A DNA stretch of 64,000 nt, from positions 2,636,001 through 2,700,000 of the forward strand of contig BSQZ01000068.1 of assembly GCA_033239005.1 (NCBI GenBank), given 5' to 3'. Position 1 is the stretch's first letter, and each line of letters begins with the position of its first letter. Shown in pieces: positions 11,100 to 55,062 of this stretch. The notes under the pieces were generated by a model. That model saw only the letters and a list, made by a program, of their open reading frames with translations. It was not told where the DNA came from and ran no database searches. The translations under genes and the position numbers were made by a program. The DNA is from Lamellibrachia satsuma. Taxonomy: Eukaryota > Annelida > Polychaeta > Sabellida > Siboglinidae.

Positions 11100-11217
11100 C
11101 ATTTTTATTTCCATTCTCCGAACCCCCGGTTCCGTTACCGTACAGACCGGAGTTTACGATCATCCGTACAGACCGGAGTTTACGATCATCCGTAAACACG
11201 AGTTTCGCTACACTACA
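11100..11217 (-). mobile_element. Start of Gypsy-C 3' LTR with short duplication
   Basis: Minus strand: the purine tract AAAAGGAGGGA (11218-11228) is followed by TGTAGTGTAGCG, a typical polypurine tract to 3' LTR junction. Within the LTR a 27-bp unit (TACAGACCGGAGTTTACGAT…) is tandemly duplicated at 11140-11195. The far LTR end was not identified. Confidence 0.6.
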
Positions 11218-12760
11218 TCCCTCCTTTTATTAGATTGCATCTAAAAAAACGTCTAACTATATTAACAAAGCATCTAATTATGTCAACAAAACATATAAGT
11301 ATATATATTAACTCGATGAGGACACATAAGGCGTTGTGTTGGAACATAGCACAGTTCGTGTTGATCGAAGCATGACACAGTCTGTATTCGAGGAATCGTC
11401 TACCCACATACGAAGTCTTCATACCGCTTTGGAATTCTCCTCTCTCGCTGGCATCTCGGAGACACGATTTGCTTCATCAGTGTTTTTGGAGCCTCGGTGG
11501 ATGGCGCTGCGACTTGGGTCGGTGGTTGGCGCTGCGACTTGGGTCGGTGGATGGCGCTGCGACTTGGGTCGGTGGATGGCGCTGCGACTTGGGTTGGTGG
11601 GTGGCGCTTCGACTTGGGTTGGTGGATGGCGCTGCGACTTGGGTCGGTGGTGCAGTCTGGGATCGCTGCGCACGTTCTCACTCTCGGGTTCCAGGAATTT
11701 TCGCACGTGACTAGTGTTCCGGGAATACTGGGCCCCGTCATCAGCCTCAATCACCAGACTATTCCCAGTTTTGTTGACAACAGTGAGTGGGGTCGGGTTG
11801 AAAGGAGTGCTCAGTTTGTTGGTTTTCTCCTGCTGAACCAGCACCCTGTCGCCCATCTCTACATCAGAGTAGCAAGCACCTCGTCGTATATCGGCGTATA
11901 TTTTTGACTTGCCCTTCGTTTCACTGTCTCTGTCTCGTAAGTCATGATCTACCACCGGACTGGATCCGAGGTCGGGTAGCTTGCCTCGTAGCTTGCGATT
12001 GTCCAGTAGCTCGGCTGGAGTTCGACCAGTTGTGTTGTGTGGCAGACTTCGGTACTGAGTTAGGTACTTCCGTAGCTCCTTCCTCCGTGGCTTCCCTTCA
12101 GCCTGTGCAATCCTGATGCGTTTTAGCAGTGAAGCATTTTGGCGCTTAACTTCACCATTTGCCTGTGTCCGTCCGCGTTGCAGTTACTTTCAGATGCGTG
12201 GATTTGTTTTCAACGCAGTATGCCTCAAACTCTTTTGATTTGAATTGTGGACCGTTGTCTGATTTTATGGTAACTGCATGGCAAACCATGTCGGCTGAAG
12301 ATCTTGTCAAGGCTGTCAATCCCCTTCTCTGCTGTAGTAGCTTGCAGAACATCGACGTCGTGGTATCTGGTGAAATAGTCTACTACCACCAGCAGCGAAT
12401 GGCCTGATGGGAGCGGCCCCATCAAATCTGTTGCGATGTCGATCCATGGCCCGTCAGGTAGTGGAGTTGGATTCAATGGCTCCGGCGGATCTGGCCTCGC
12501 CACCAACTGACATCCATAGCACGTTCGGCAGCGTCGCTCCTTCGCTCGATCTATTCCTGGCCACCACACTTTCCTGCGTAGCATGGTCTTAGTCCCAACG
12601 ACACCCAGGTGACCTTCATGCGCAAGTGCTAGAGCTGTTGGCCTCAGTTTGGCTGACAACACAATACGCGTACCACGCATAACAAACTGACCAATAACAC
12701 ACAGTTCATTTTCAATTAGCATATAAGCTCGGCATTTTCCGAAGCTATCTTGCAGTTAAT
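11218..12760 (-). pseudogene. pol: Gypsy-C integrase and pol C-terminus
   Basis: On the minus strand 12722-12225 encodes an integrase N-terminus with an HHCC-type zinc domain (HEGHLGVVGTKT … CRTCYGC) and a core start (WIDIATDLMGPLPSG, first catalytic Asp). The next frame (12352-12152) gives the second catalytic region (SDNGPQFKSKEFEAYC). Then 11955-11419 gives the C-terminal domain (GDRVLVQQEKTNKLSTPF) and a Pro/Ser/Arg-rich tail built from a 25-bp tandem repeat. Frameshifts separate the pieces and RT/RNase H are missing, so this is a 5'-truncated copy ending at its polypurine tract and 3' LTR. Confidence 0.85.
11503..11652. repeat. 25-bp tandem repeat in the Gypsy-C pol tail
   Basis: About six copies of a 25-bp unit (GGTGGATGGCGCTGCGACTT…). 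On the minus strand the frame shifts by one at each copy, giving three alternating peptides (RPKSQRH, PPTQVAAP, DPSRSAI), none of which contains a stop. Confidence 0.9.
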
Positions 12761-13149
12761 GAGCAACCAGAGCAGGGATGAAAATTAAAGTTTTAATTTC
12801 CCACTGAAAATTTTTTAGTTCTGAATTTTTGGCAACAGCAGGCCCTATTACAAATGAAATAATAACTACGAAAGCCTAGAATAATTATCAACCACAAAAC
12901 GTCCAAGAAAACAACCGAAAAAACAACAAAGAAAACAACCGAGAAAACAACCGAGAAAACAACCAAGAAAACAACAAAGAAAACAGAGAAAACGATACCT
13001 TTGCTTTGAGTGACAATAAGTCATTGACATTGTCAGACCGTCACAGAACTTCAGAAGCAGTTATATATTTCGTTCACCATTCAGTCACATTCATTTAAAA
13101 TAAGTTATAAACATTAAATAATAAAGGTGTAGGAAGAATGATGTAGTGG
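12761..13149. repeat. Unassigned sequence with a 13-bp tandem repeat
   Basis: At about 12897-12993 units of the type AAAACAACCGAGA recur seven or eight times. The rest is AT-rich with no coding signal. Confidence 0.7.
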
Positions 13150-13400
13150 GGCGTATGGCGTGGGGCGCGGTGGTCGTGAGGTAGAGAGTCTGGCTTTCGG
13201 TCACCTGGTGCCGTTTCGAAACTTGGGCAATTCGTTCATCTCACTTTGCCCGTGTATTTCGGAAGATACACTAAAAGCCGTTGGTCCGTTCTATCTGGTG
13301 TCTATGCCAGGGGAAGTAAACTATCACTCACAGGGAAATGGAAAAACCTGTTTTGGACTCAGTGGCAGTGCGCCTCTGTCATAGAGCCATCTCTATGACT
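13150..13400 (+). mobile_element. tRNA-derived SINE-like repeat
   Basis: The sequence GGTGGTCGTGAGGTAGAGAG resembles a tRNA/pol III A-box region. It is followed about 30 bp later by GTTTCGAAACT, a B-box-like motif. A GC-rich head followed by an unrelated tail is typical of a tRNA-related SINE. The call rests on these motifs only. Confidence 0.45.
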
Positions 13401-13675
13401 CTAAACTCACTATACTACCTCCCAGTTGAGCTGTCATTAGCTGTAAATGGAGTCTCACCAAGCATCAAGCATCCATGCACAAATAGTATTTGAATTATTG
13501 TTATCTCCGTGTTTTCCATGGTTGCCTGGCACATCACATTTCGCAACTATTCAATCACCTTATCCATTTTCCCCAAATAAAACATTAAAATAAAAAATAT
13601 ATCGCGGCCACTGGTTGGTTGCTCGGTCCACAATCACCACTAATGTATCACTACGTGCTGAAATTAACATGTGTA

Positions 13676-14518
13676 GGGAAAGGCAGTGTTAGTTGAGCCA
13701 TGTTTCATTCTTTTTGATATCTACGGCGCAATCATATTCATAAGTCAAAATTGTTTTTACTCACATAAACTATGATTATTAATAGATAATTTTATACCAA
13801 TATAATTTATCTAGCATGCATAGATAATTATATCTACCTGATTCAAATAGGGTTGGTAAGCTGGCTCAACTAACACTTGGTGTGGGGTAAGTTGAGCCAC
13901 AGTGCAAAAATAATGTATAACAACTCAGCCAACACATCTACCTAATGGGTACAACACGTCTCTGACAATTCTACACGCTTAATTAATAAGTCAACCCACT
14001 TAATAAATAAAGAATTATAGGTAAATCGCAACCAGTGTAACTAACTGCTATTCTAGTGCCTTGTATCTATCCGATGTCCCAACTTGCTCGGAAAAATGAA
14101 TTCTTTGATGTATTTTAGGGGTACAGAACACTCGTCTTCGTTTTTAACTGCTGCTCAACTAAACCTCCCTTGGGTCTTTGGTGGCTCAACAATGTTGACA
14201 ATTAAGCTTATTTAATTAACTTCTCATTATTGCACGAAGTGATGTAAATAATCTTCTTCTCTGTGCATAGTTAAACCATTTGCGAGTGCACAAACAACAA
14301 AGTTTGGACATGTGGTTGATAGTTTACACACCAGCAGAAATTAATCACAATTACTAAAAGTTTCGAAAAACATAAAAAAAACATATAGTTTTAGCTCACA
14401 TGTTTTAACCGTTGTGACAAACGTAACCTACTATACGTCAACCGTGTTCTAATAACATGTTCAATCACTGGGTGGTTTCCTGGGAAACATGGGTGGCTCA
14501 ACTAACACTGCCTTCCCC
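13676..14518. mobile_element. Non-autonomous TIR element with TA target duplication
   Basis: The left end GGGAAAGGCAGTGTTAGTTG… and right end …CAACTAACACTGCCTTCCCC are inverted repeats of about 25 bp with one mismatch, each flanked by TA. The 843-bp interior has no ORF but contains more copies of GGCTCAACTAACA and GTTGAGCCA (13851-13905, 14150-14195). TA duplication points to a Tc1/mariner-type or related MITE. Confidence 0.75.
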
Positions 14519-14713
14519 TATATCAAAAGCTGCAGCCGTCTAAACTGAGCAGGATAATGTGGAGCAACCTGACGAAAAACACCAAACTGCGTCCTCAGCA
14601 CCAAATAATGAAAACAAATTCATTCTTGATGGTCATGCATGCAGCCTGGCTATGAAAGGGCACGACATCTGTTACAAGACATAGGTGATCATGGGAAATG
14701 GAGGGTAATGGAC

Positions 14714-16850
14714 TCATGATCGCCTACCTCTGCAAAGAGCACGGCATCTGATGATGATGTCCTCGACACAATCCTCTATCGTAGTGAAGCCCTGACAACA
14801 TACGCAAGGCAAGCGAATAAACTGAATAAGTTTCACATTCGCTGCCTCAGATGCATCCTCGGCATCTTCTGGTAGGACATGATCATAAGCACAGAGGTCC
14901 CGGGCGTGCCTTTTGACTAAAGCATGAATGATGGTTTTTACAAGCAGTGGTGGACAGGCATTTCCTGATCGTTGCGATGCCGCCAATGTGACAGTATGCC
15001 ACCTCGCAGACACGGCGTATATCTGCGCCGCCGTTTGACATTGTGTCACCAAATACAAAACCGATGTCGCAGATAAACGGTTTCGGCGTGACGGAGCAGC
15101 CACAGGCAACAATGACTAAGTCAACAGGAGGTTGAACACATTTGCGATTACGCGCAGCGGAAATGACGACGGCTTCCGTTTTACACTCGTTAAGAAGAAG
15201 GTTGTGGGACATCATCCATGACTTTACATCAGCGGTACATAGCGAAATGCGGTCAGTGGCAGTTGTAGCATGCGCTGGTTGATGACGCGGAAATTCAACA
15301 TACAGCTGGGTATCGTCAGTATGTGGTAACGGAGTTGGTGGAGTTCGAAGACATGGTTGAGCCCCACACAGTAGATGGTGAAAAAAAAACAAGTGTCCCA
15401 GCACGCCACCATGCGGTACACGAAATCATAAATCAACACTTCTTGAGGTGACGTTATCGACTTTAACAGCTTGCGATCGCTGCGAAAGGTACGACTGTAT
15501 CCAGCGGTGTGCTTTGTCACGTATGCCAGTTTCGTGCAGCTTATCTAGAAGCAGACGGTGATCGTATCGAAGGCGGCACTGAGATCGAGCAACTCCAATA
15601 TCAAGGTATTCCGATTGTCCGGCGAATGTAGAATGTCGTCCTGTATACGAACAAAGGCTGTTTCACAGCTGTGAGCAGGACGATACGCACTCTGAAGGAT
15701 TTGCGATGCTACATACTTCTCAAGGAGTTTTGATATGAAACTCAGGTTGGATATCGGTCGGTAGTTGGACAGTGTTTCAGGGTCGAGATCACTCTTCTTT
15801 AACAATGGTGTCACGACGGCGTGTTTCATAACAGCTGACATTGTTGAGGACCCGATCGACCGGTGCGAGCGTAGCAATGTTCGATTTAAGCAAGGTTGCA
15901 GAAATTATGTCGATATCAGATGAAACTTTGCTAGTACCCTTCATTACCAGATCACAGATGTCATTGCATGTAGCTAGTTCGAAGTCATAAAGAGGATCCA
16001 CAGCACGACAGTCATTATCATCTGCGAACACAGAATATCTCTTTTCGCACTGGTCGAGGTTTAACTGAAACGAACTTGCACATATAATGGCGTGGTGGTC
16101 CGTCAGCAGTGACTCTACCGATACGTCTGTTAGCACAGAGCCAGTCACCGATGAGATCACCAGATCAAGAATGTTAACTCGGCAGTGCGTTGGCGATGTC
16201 ACGTGTTGTTGCAGATTACTCTCGTTGAGAATTGCAGCCAAGTCACGTGCGTCCTTGTCGTCATCATTTCCGTAGTGAACGTTAAAATCAACACGTATGG
16301 TGAGTCCTGTTTTTTTTATGGAGACGCGCTCGAGTAATTTGCCGAGTTCCTCTAGGAATGCGTGAAACGGCTTAGACTTGCGCCAAGATGATGGTGGCCG
16401 GTACACCACAAAAATACGTACGGCTGCTGCAACGCTCGATCCGCGTAGCATGGCTTCGAGACATTCGAAAGATTCTACGGGCCATGGTTTGGATAGTGCA
16501 AGGTGAAAGGAAGCTTTGAACAGAACCCCAACTCCTCCACCGCGTCAATCGTTTCGCGTGAGATGTTGAAACTTATATCGGTGAGGGATAATGGCAGATA
16601 TCAGAGACGCTCTGACATTCAACAGCCCGAGCGTAGCTGTACTATAGTTGTCAAGCGCATCGACCGGGGCGATCAGCTGAGCGAGATTCGCGCTGTCAAC
16701 ACCCGTTTGTTTACTTGGAATTGCTTGGCGATTGGGTGGCCGATGCCAGATTGGTTGAATTATTCGTTGTTTCTGAACACTACCTCGGCAGCCGCGTCTC
16801 GTTGGTAACTTTGCGGCAATGCCGAGTTCAAACACTGTCCTCCATGCTTC
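14714..16850 (-). pseudogene. L2/CR1-like LINE ORF2 (endonuclease and RT), decayed
   Basis: Minus-strand frames in order. First an APE-type endonuclease (16451-15789) with VVYRPPSS, RVDFNVHYGNDD (the usual Gly of GDFN is Val) and LTDHHAI. Then the RT fingers (15877-15545) with LSNYRPISNLSFISKLLEK and [11 protein letters not shown]. Then the catalytic region, read as HTDDTQLYVEF (15404-14883, the usual Y of YADD lost). A weaker N-terminal piece is at 16835-16545. Frameshifts and stops show an inactive copy. The motifs place it in the CR1/L2/Jockey group. Confidence 0.85.
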
Positions 16851-17339
16851 GGCATTCAGGCGTGACGAATTGGCAAGTTCACGTAGCTGACAGGCAATGT
16901 ACCTGTACGGCGCAACGCAACACGGGTCAACTGTGGCCTGAATGACCAGCTGGACTGTTCATGTGTGGTCAGTTGACTGAACCCACAGTGCACAACAAAG
17001 AAAGTTGTTTTAAAGTCAGTAAAACACACACATACGGCGGACTTGTGCAGGATGCGACTTTTTGATACATTCCAAATATGTTGACGAACGTATACAGTAA
17101 AACTCGGTGTGGTAGAATAAATAAAACATATAAAAATGAGGCAAAATGTTGACAACTATTTGCATGCAGCCAGCTGGGTGCAAATCACAACAGGCCTCAC
17201 TCCCATGGAGTACAGTAGAGGTCGTCAACGGTGGCGCAGCTTCCTAAAGGATGTGCTGGCACAGCAGATTGGGTGCTAGATTTCTTCAGCTTCCCCAAGG
17301 AGGTGCTAGCACAGTAGATTTGGTACCAGCTTTCTTCTT
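16851..17339. other. No recognisable gene
   Basis: Intervening sequence between two LINE remnants. At 17240-17335 a short direct repeat (AGGTGCTAGCACAGTAGATT-like, about 45-bp spacing) is visible. Confidence 0.4.
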
Positions 17340-17630
17340 CATTTGTTGCCTTTTGGAATGGAAAGTGCTCGACAACTTTAATGGTTCATCCGGAGACTTT
17401 GATTTCGGTAGGTTCCATTTTGCTGCCTAGACTGGCGGGTGACCTTGGTCTTCCTGGTGTTGTTGGCAAGTCACAGGCTTTGGTAGGCCTCAGTAAAGAG
17501 GTCCAGGCTAATCCGAAGCTCATACGCTGAGTGAACAAGGATGGCACAGTCATCGGCGTACTGGAGGTCGACGACGGCTGTCTAAGTCTTTGTCACTTTC
17601 ATCTTGGGCTAGAGTTAACTAAGTTTGAAG
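17340..17630 (-). pseudogene. Outer LINE RT fragment, 3' half (YADD side)
   Basis: Minus-strand translation gives VVDLQYADDCAILVHSA followed by LDLFTEAYQSL and NTRKTKV, the catalytic YADD and downstream region of a LINE RT. The preceding RT part (QECIMAPTL) lies at 19200-19650, separated by a second LINE, so this element was split by an insertion. Confidence 0.75.
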
Positions 17631-17639
17631 AACTTCCCT

Positions 17640-19190
17640 TTAATAACAATTAACTTCTATGGCGCCTATATCATCAGGAACCTGAGCTCAGATGCGCATC
17701 AAAACTGAATCATTAAGCATAATTGTGAACAGGGACGCGTAAAAATCAGTATCAGCACGAGGGACAACCGAACGTTTATGGTGGAAATGCAATTTGGAAT
17801 AGATGTCTTGAGTTTTGTCCTCCATGCTTTGCCAGACAATTTTGTACTCGTTGGAATTTAGTCAAGTCTCTTTTAGCAATGTTATTTAGTAGTGAATTAC
17901 AATAGTCAAGGCGGCTACTAATTAATGCCATTGCAGTAGATATAAATATGTGACGCCGAATTCGACGGAGATCACGAATATGATATAAACAGGATTTACA
18001 TATTTGAGAAATATGCTGGCGAAAGTTGAAGTCACTATCAAAGACAACACCAAGATTGCGAACAGTATCTGATGGGAATGTATCACTGCCAAGCAGTTTA
18101 ACTGGAAAATGGTTGATGACTCTATTTCGTTGTTGTTTAGTGCCAGTAATAATAAGGTCTGTTTTATTTGGATTAATCTTTAGCTTACTTGATTCCATCC
18201 ACAACAAGATATCAGCAAGACAATCACTTAAAGTCGAAACAGATTCTTGTGCATTTGATTGTGAACGTGATATGTAAACCTGTGTGTCATCAGCATAAAA
18301 GTGATGACTGAGATTATGATTAGTAATGACTTGGCTGAGCGATGTAGTATATAAGCTGAACAGAACAGAGCCAAGGACGGATCCTTGCGGCACTCCAAAT
18401 GGTAGATGTTGTGGGCAAGATAATGTGCCAGATATGTTAATACTTTGATATCTGTATGAAAAATATGATTTCAAAAATTCGAAGAGCTGGGCCAGAAATG
18501 CCAAAATATCTATGGAGACGTTGTAAAAGGATTAAATGATCAATTGTATCGAAAGCAGCCGAGAGATCAAGTAAAGTGAGTGCTGTGATATTGCCATTGT
18601 CTATGTTATCAACAATATCATTGTGTATCTTGGGAAGAGCTGTTTCGGTAGAGTGGAATCGTTTATATGCAGATTATAGATCATTTGATAAGTGATGGTT
18701 GTAAATACGTTCACGAAGGCGATTAGCAACCACTTTTTCCAATATTTTTGACAGAAAACTGAGATTGGAGATAGGACGATAATTCTTTAGGTAATTTTTG
18801 CACAAAGTTTGTTTTTTAATAAGAGGATTTACAAGAGCTTGTTTGAAATCCCGTGGAACAATTCCACTCTGCATTGAAAGGTTTATGATAGTAGTAATGG
18901 GAAAGATGAGTTGATTGTTACAGCTTTTTAGTAGAAGTGTTGGAAATGGGTCAAGATCACACGATTTGTTAACAATAATGAGAACTTCATTAGTAGTTGC
19001 AGATGTGAAACTCTGTAGTGTTTTTTTTCCAGAAAGTGGTGGTTCAGGGAAATCATAGTCATTATCATTAATGAATACATTTGATCGAATACGAGCAATC
19101 TTATCTGTAAAGTATTTTTAAAAAGAACTACACAATGTATCCAGTGAAGAATTTCAGAGTATCTATATGTATTATAGATATCTTCCTCAA
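17640..19190 (-). pseudogene. Inner CR1/L2-like LINE RT, inserted in the outer LINE
   Basis: Minus-strand frames: an N-terminal part near 19120-18880 (IVNKSCDLDPFPTLLLKSC), then GIVPRDFKQALVNPLIKK and NYRPISNLSFLSKILEK (18874-18674), [13 protein letters not shown] (about 18560), and a long open frame 18504-17776. That frame has GVPQGSVLGSVLFSLY, the catalytic HFYADDTQVYIS, KLKINPNKTDLIITG, LGVVFDSDFNF and RLDYCNSLLNNI. These are the canonical RT palm and thumb motifs. No endonuclease precedes it, so the copy is 5'-truncated. A few frameshifts make it inactive. Confidence 0.9.
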
Positions 19191-19199
19191 GAGAATAGT

Positions 19200-19650
19200 A
19201 AGTGTTCAAGCTAGGCACCACGTGGCAGCTGATCACGAACGAGAAAAGGATGGCCCATAGGTGATAGTGAAGTGTGGGTGCCATAATACATTCCTGCTTG
19301 ACCTGTTCGAAAGGTGAAAGGCTACATTCCAGTCTCATTGTAGATGACGGTTGCAGTCATTTTGTCAGGGAGATGTCGCAGGACGGTGATGAAATTTGCA
19401 GGACACCCAAACCTGGACAAGATCTTCCAGGGGGCTTAACGATTGATGGGTTTGAATGCTTTGGTCAAGTCGACGAAAGCCAATGATATCCAAGGATGCA
19501 TTCTGTTGATGCTGGGGAATGGACTGGACAGTCTGTCACCACAGATTGGCGGTCCAACAACTGCTCAAACTGCTCCTTCCATCGTTGCTGGATGGCAGCG
19601 TCACCATTCAGGCAAGTCTCATCCTGACACCGGAGGAGTGTGGCCACTTG
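19200..19650 (-). pseudogene. Outer LINE RT fragment, 5' half
   Basis: The minus strand contains RWKEQFEQLLDRQSVV (about 19580) and, after frameshifts, the RT motif VKQECIMAPTL (about 19290). Residues that follow in this family (LVRDQLPRGA) occur at about 19225. The YADD part resumes only at 17630, beyond the inner LINE. Confidence 0.7.
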
Positions 19651-20334
19651 TTTTTGATATTACACGTGTTTTTAATATTACAAATCTTCTTTTAAGTCAC
19701 AGCTTCGAGGTAAGTAACAGACACTGATGGGATACAGTAAAACCTTAACCCGCCAATGAAGTAAGAGCTTCACCATCATCACAACTCCACCTCTTCGGTG
19801 ACCAACGTTACATTCAGCATGCCTGGATAAAAACACAGTTGGCACATGTATCCAGACACAGCACCGAGTCAACATGACAATAAGGCCACGAATATTGGCT
19901 TTGTGACGGCAAGTCTAGATACTTCAATGGATTAATTAATTATGTCTATTATCATGTAGCAGAAGAGTTCAACACGGAGTGCCATCACATGCTATTTGAT
20001 CTACCGATTGTTTTTGATTACTGACTATTGCTGATTATTAGTCTTATAGGGATTATTTACAAAGCCAATAATATATGGGTACAAGGATATCCATATATTT
20101 TAAACATACTCCATGCAGCCAACATGTAAAGACAACCAATTATATTTGATGCGTTGCTGTTGTCATTCCACAGAATCAATGCAATTACAGATGCAACCTG
20201 CTGTATTGTACGTTGTCACAAGCATGGCATGACTTTACATAATTTAAAGGTGCTTAATCAATTCGATTTTTTGTTAGTCTCATTTCAGATTAATTTTGCG
20301 AAAAACCAAACTTACCTAATGTCCACTATCACAT
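19651..20334. other. No recognisable gene
   Basis: AT-rich intergenic sequence. Short frames only, with no family resemblance I can support. Confidence 0.4.
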
Positions 20335-20752
20335 GCTAGGTCGTTTGTGCAACTTCTGTATGTAGTTTTTTTTTGTGAAATCATCAGCCAACAATTAAAT
20401 TAGTTAATGCTTGTTCAAGCATTAACTTAAGTGAAAATCTAAATGCTGAAAAATAAAAAAAATTTCCTTGGTGAAATTTTTTAACTTTGTCACGTGATCG
20501 GCAAGATGATGGAAGTAACGCCCATGATCAGCATTGGCCCACAGTGTTTACCATTCTGGATATCCACCATATTGATCCTTACCAGACTTAACAACTGAAG
20601 TCAATTCTTTCGATGATTTGAATAAAAATAGGCATTTTTTTATTAAATCCACTGCAGATGTTACATAAACTATTCACACACTACACATTTGGACACCACT
20701 GAACCAGATTTGAGATAGGCTTAATCAGTTGAGTAAGCAGTTTTAATAATAA
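20335..20752 (+). repeat. Dispersed 0.4-kb repeat, copy 1
   Basis: An inverted, diverged copy lies at 58165-58575. Shared landmarks are TAGTTAATGCTTG near a small hairpin, the segment around GATCAGCATTGG, and TGAACCAGATTTG versus CAAATCTGGTTC. No ORF is present. It is probably a non-autonomous DNA element or SINE, but its ends are not resolved. Confidence 0.75.
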
Positions 20753-21960
20753 ATATAAAGTCACGTATAATGAAAGTAATTACACCATACTGTTGCAGGC
20801 GTAGCACCTGCCTCCTGTATTTGTAAAATTACAAATACTCAGAACATTACAATTTCCATGATTCATTTATCACAATATCTATTAAATAAGTATAATTAAC
20901 ATCCAACTATGATACACCTCATCTGACTGGTTGGATGCAATTATTAGAACTATAATATTATGTCAACCAGAACATTGTCCTTACCATTCTGTGATGAATG
21001 CATTCACAACACTTTGAGAATCAAACATTCATACCAAATTTCCAAAATCAACCTGATAACACATCCTGTTGTTACCAGGTTCACAAGTCGCACATTAAAT
21101 CCCTCATAATTGTGCTTTCACATGGATGAACTCGCTCCTATTGACTCTCCAAATAGATGTCTGTTGTCAGTATGCAACATACTGTAACTATATTTAATTT
21201 CATTTGGGGCAACCATTTATTAACGAAAGCGTTCCACAACTAAACAAGACTGGATGATTTGAACATTATTAATTTTATGTGCAGATGGTGATGATCATAA
21301 TGATTTTGATGATGACTTTCAGTTATGTTCTCACAAATTTCCAAGTACTGCAGTAAAACATGTATAACAATATTTTTTTTATTTTGCATGCAGCTCCACA
21401 CAGTCTAGAGTGGAAATACAACACAGGAAGAATGACAACACACGTTTCTACACAGGTTTTGCTTGTATTTTTCAAATGCAATCAATATTTCAACTGACAA
21501 AACACAATACTGTAGTAGATGGCATAAGACAAAATAGTTACCACAACCTTTACTGTTATTAACATATGCACAACAAATACACGAACGTCTTACATAGCGC
21601 ACAGACTAACACAGTTGACAGCAGACAGTTCGGAAGCAATGTCATTGTTGTGAATGGGTGTGACAGACCACCTTTATGTACTACTTCAGTAATCCAGTGA
21701 CAGAAACCAAAATCCATGAAATGTAAACATGTTACATTGTACTACGACATATTACAACAAAATGCATCAACCAAGTGGTGTATCTAATCCCTTGTAGATT
21801 GTTATTTTGCGTTACTGATGACATTGCCTTGATAAAACACCATCATCTAACTATGCTGTTGCCTTGAAAACATTGTTATGTACTGGTAATCTTGTATTTC
21901 ATGACAATTCAGTAGCAACAATATTTCCATTTCTTTTGAGACAACATATTATTTAACCAC
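20753..21960. other. Intergenic sequence downstream of ANKMY2
   Basis: AT-rich and without a coding signal. I see no repeat borders here. Confidence 0.4.
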
Positions 21961-21961
21961 A

Positions 21962-21967
21962 TTTATT
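21962..21967 (-). terminator. Candidate poly(A) signal of ANKMY2
   Basis: The minus strand reads AATAAA about 85 bases after the stop codon at 22050. It is the first canonical hexamer downstream of the stop, so it likely marks a short 3' UTR. Confidence 0.5.
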
Positions 21968-22049
21968 GAGGCACGTTCAGCATTTTACCTTCACAAAAGG
22001 GCCTAAAACTATTTAACATTTAATAGAGCCATAGCTGTAAAGTAGAGCA

Positions 22050-52814
<30,765 letters not shown>

Positions 52815-53050
52815 TTTGAAACAAATGTGAGGAACAAATGTGTTGCTCTTGCAATGATGCTACCTATAAAATGCGCTAGTCAGGGCGCATCTGGTCTTAT
52901 TTGTACCACATTGTTGGAGCTTCGCGGCAGCTGCTGAGCATGACGTAATCAATGCCATTGTTGGCACCGCTCTAATTAATTACTACATTATCCGTTGCAC
53001 TTATCCATGGATACATTGGCACTATTTTAACTTCTAGTCAAGACATATTC
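52815..53050 (-). promoter_or_regulatory. Probable ANKMY2 promoter region
   Basis: Sequence directly upstream of the ATG is less AT-rich than its surroundings. It has TGACGTAA at 52941-52948 (CRE/ATF-like) and GC-containing blocks. No TATA box stands at an obvious distance. Assignment is from position and motif only. Confidence 0.4.
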
Positions 53051-53469
53051 CTGACTCCTGTAAGTGTAACATTTATCCGCATACGTTTAATTGTAGAAAA
53101 TCTAAATCTAGTAATTGTCCGCACATTGGTCAAGTTTAATTGTCATGCGTTAAGTAAGGTGTACTTAATCATTTGGTTATCTCCGTCATCTATACACCTT
53201 TATATTCCGTGTGGCGGACATAGGTGATCGCTTTAATGAATATGGCTATACGAAGTAGTCGCCACGCGTGCACGTGGTTTCTGCGATTGTTGGAAGTTAA
53301 CGTGTCTTTGGATTGTCAAGTGTCAATGAAAGGGTGTATAATTATGAGATATATCTTAATTTTAATATCAACAACAGTTTATTTATTTTATGTTTATCTT
53401 TGTTTGCATTTGCTTCACATATGTTTGACATGTTGACGAAATTGCGAGCATGGTTGTATTTACAATGAT

Positions 53470-54362
<893 letters not shown>

Positions 54363-54387
54363 GTTTATTTCAGACAAAAAGTCCATA

Positions 54388-54860
54388 CACACGCACGCAC
54401 GCACGCACGCACGCACACACACTCACACACATCATAATGTGATAAAGTGCATTAATGATGAATAATAATAAAACAGAGTAGAACTTACTAACATGAAATG
54501 CATATTCAGTGTATTAAATACCGTCAACTGTTATTGATATTAAATTTAAGATATATCTCGTAAATATGAACCCTTTTGGATTGACGAGGTTGGACATTTT
54601 TTTTTCAGGAATCCAAAGAAACTTTATAATGGTCGCCTACGTGAAAATCAATTGTGGTTTAATCCCATTGTTCAGGTATTGTGGCACCACCAAACGGTGT
54701 TCGTAAGAACACCACACATCCCCACTGTAGATGACCGTTTTCGTGGTTATTTAGGGTGCGGCGCTAAACTACAAAAGTACAGAATAATGTGCGTGCGTGC
54801 GTGTGTGCGTGCGTGCGTACATGCGTTCCGTGCGTGCGTGCGGCGTGCGGAGTGCGAGGG
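54388..54860. repeat. (GCAC)n and (GTGC)n tracts
   Basis: An ACGCACGCACGC tract at about 54391-54418 and a GTGCGTGCGTGC tract at about 54788-54845, with ordinary sequence between. Confidence 0.85.
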
Positions 54861-55062
54861 TGCACCATTGTCGTATAGAAATGACAACCGTGACAGGTGG
54901 TTCAATGTATAATTCGAAGGACCTATGTTTTATAATACACCGGTGTATTAATTAGCATAGCCCTCGAGGAAGATGCCATTATAACGGGCAGCGAGGCAGG
55001 TGCATGGATTATGTCCAGGTGATGAGAAAACTGCAAGCTATGATTCACAGGACCATCGATCT

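Noticed and set aside
11400..11955. Proline-rich ORF as a separate host gene
   Set aside because: Its N-terminal half is the integrase C-terminal domain of Gypsy-C, and the Pro-rich part is the 25-bp repeat.
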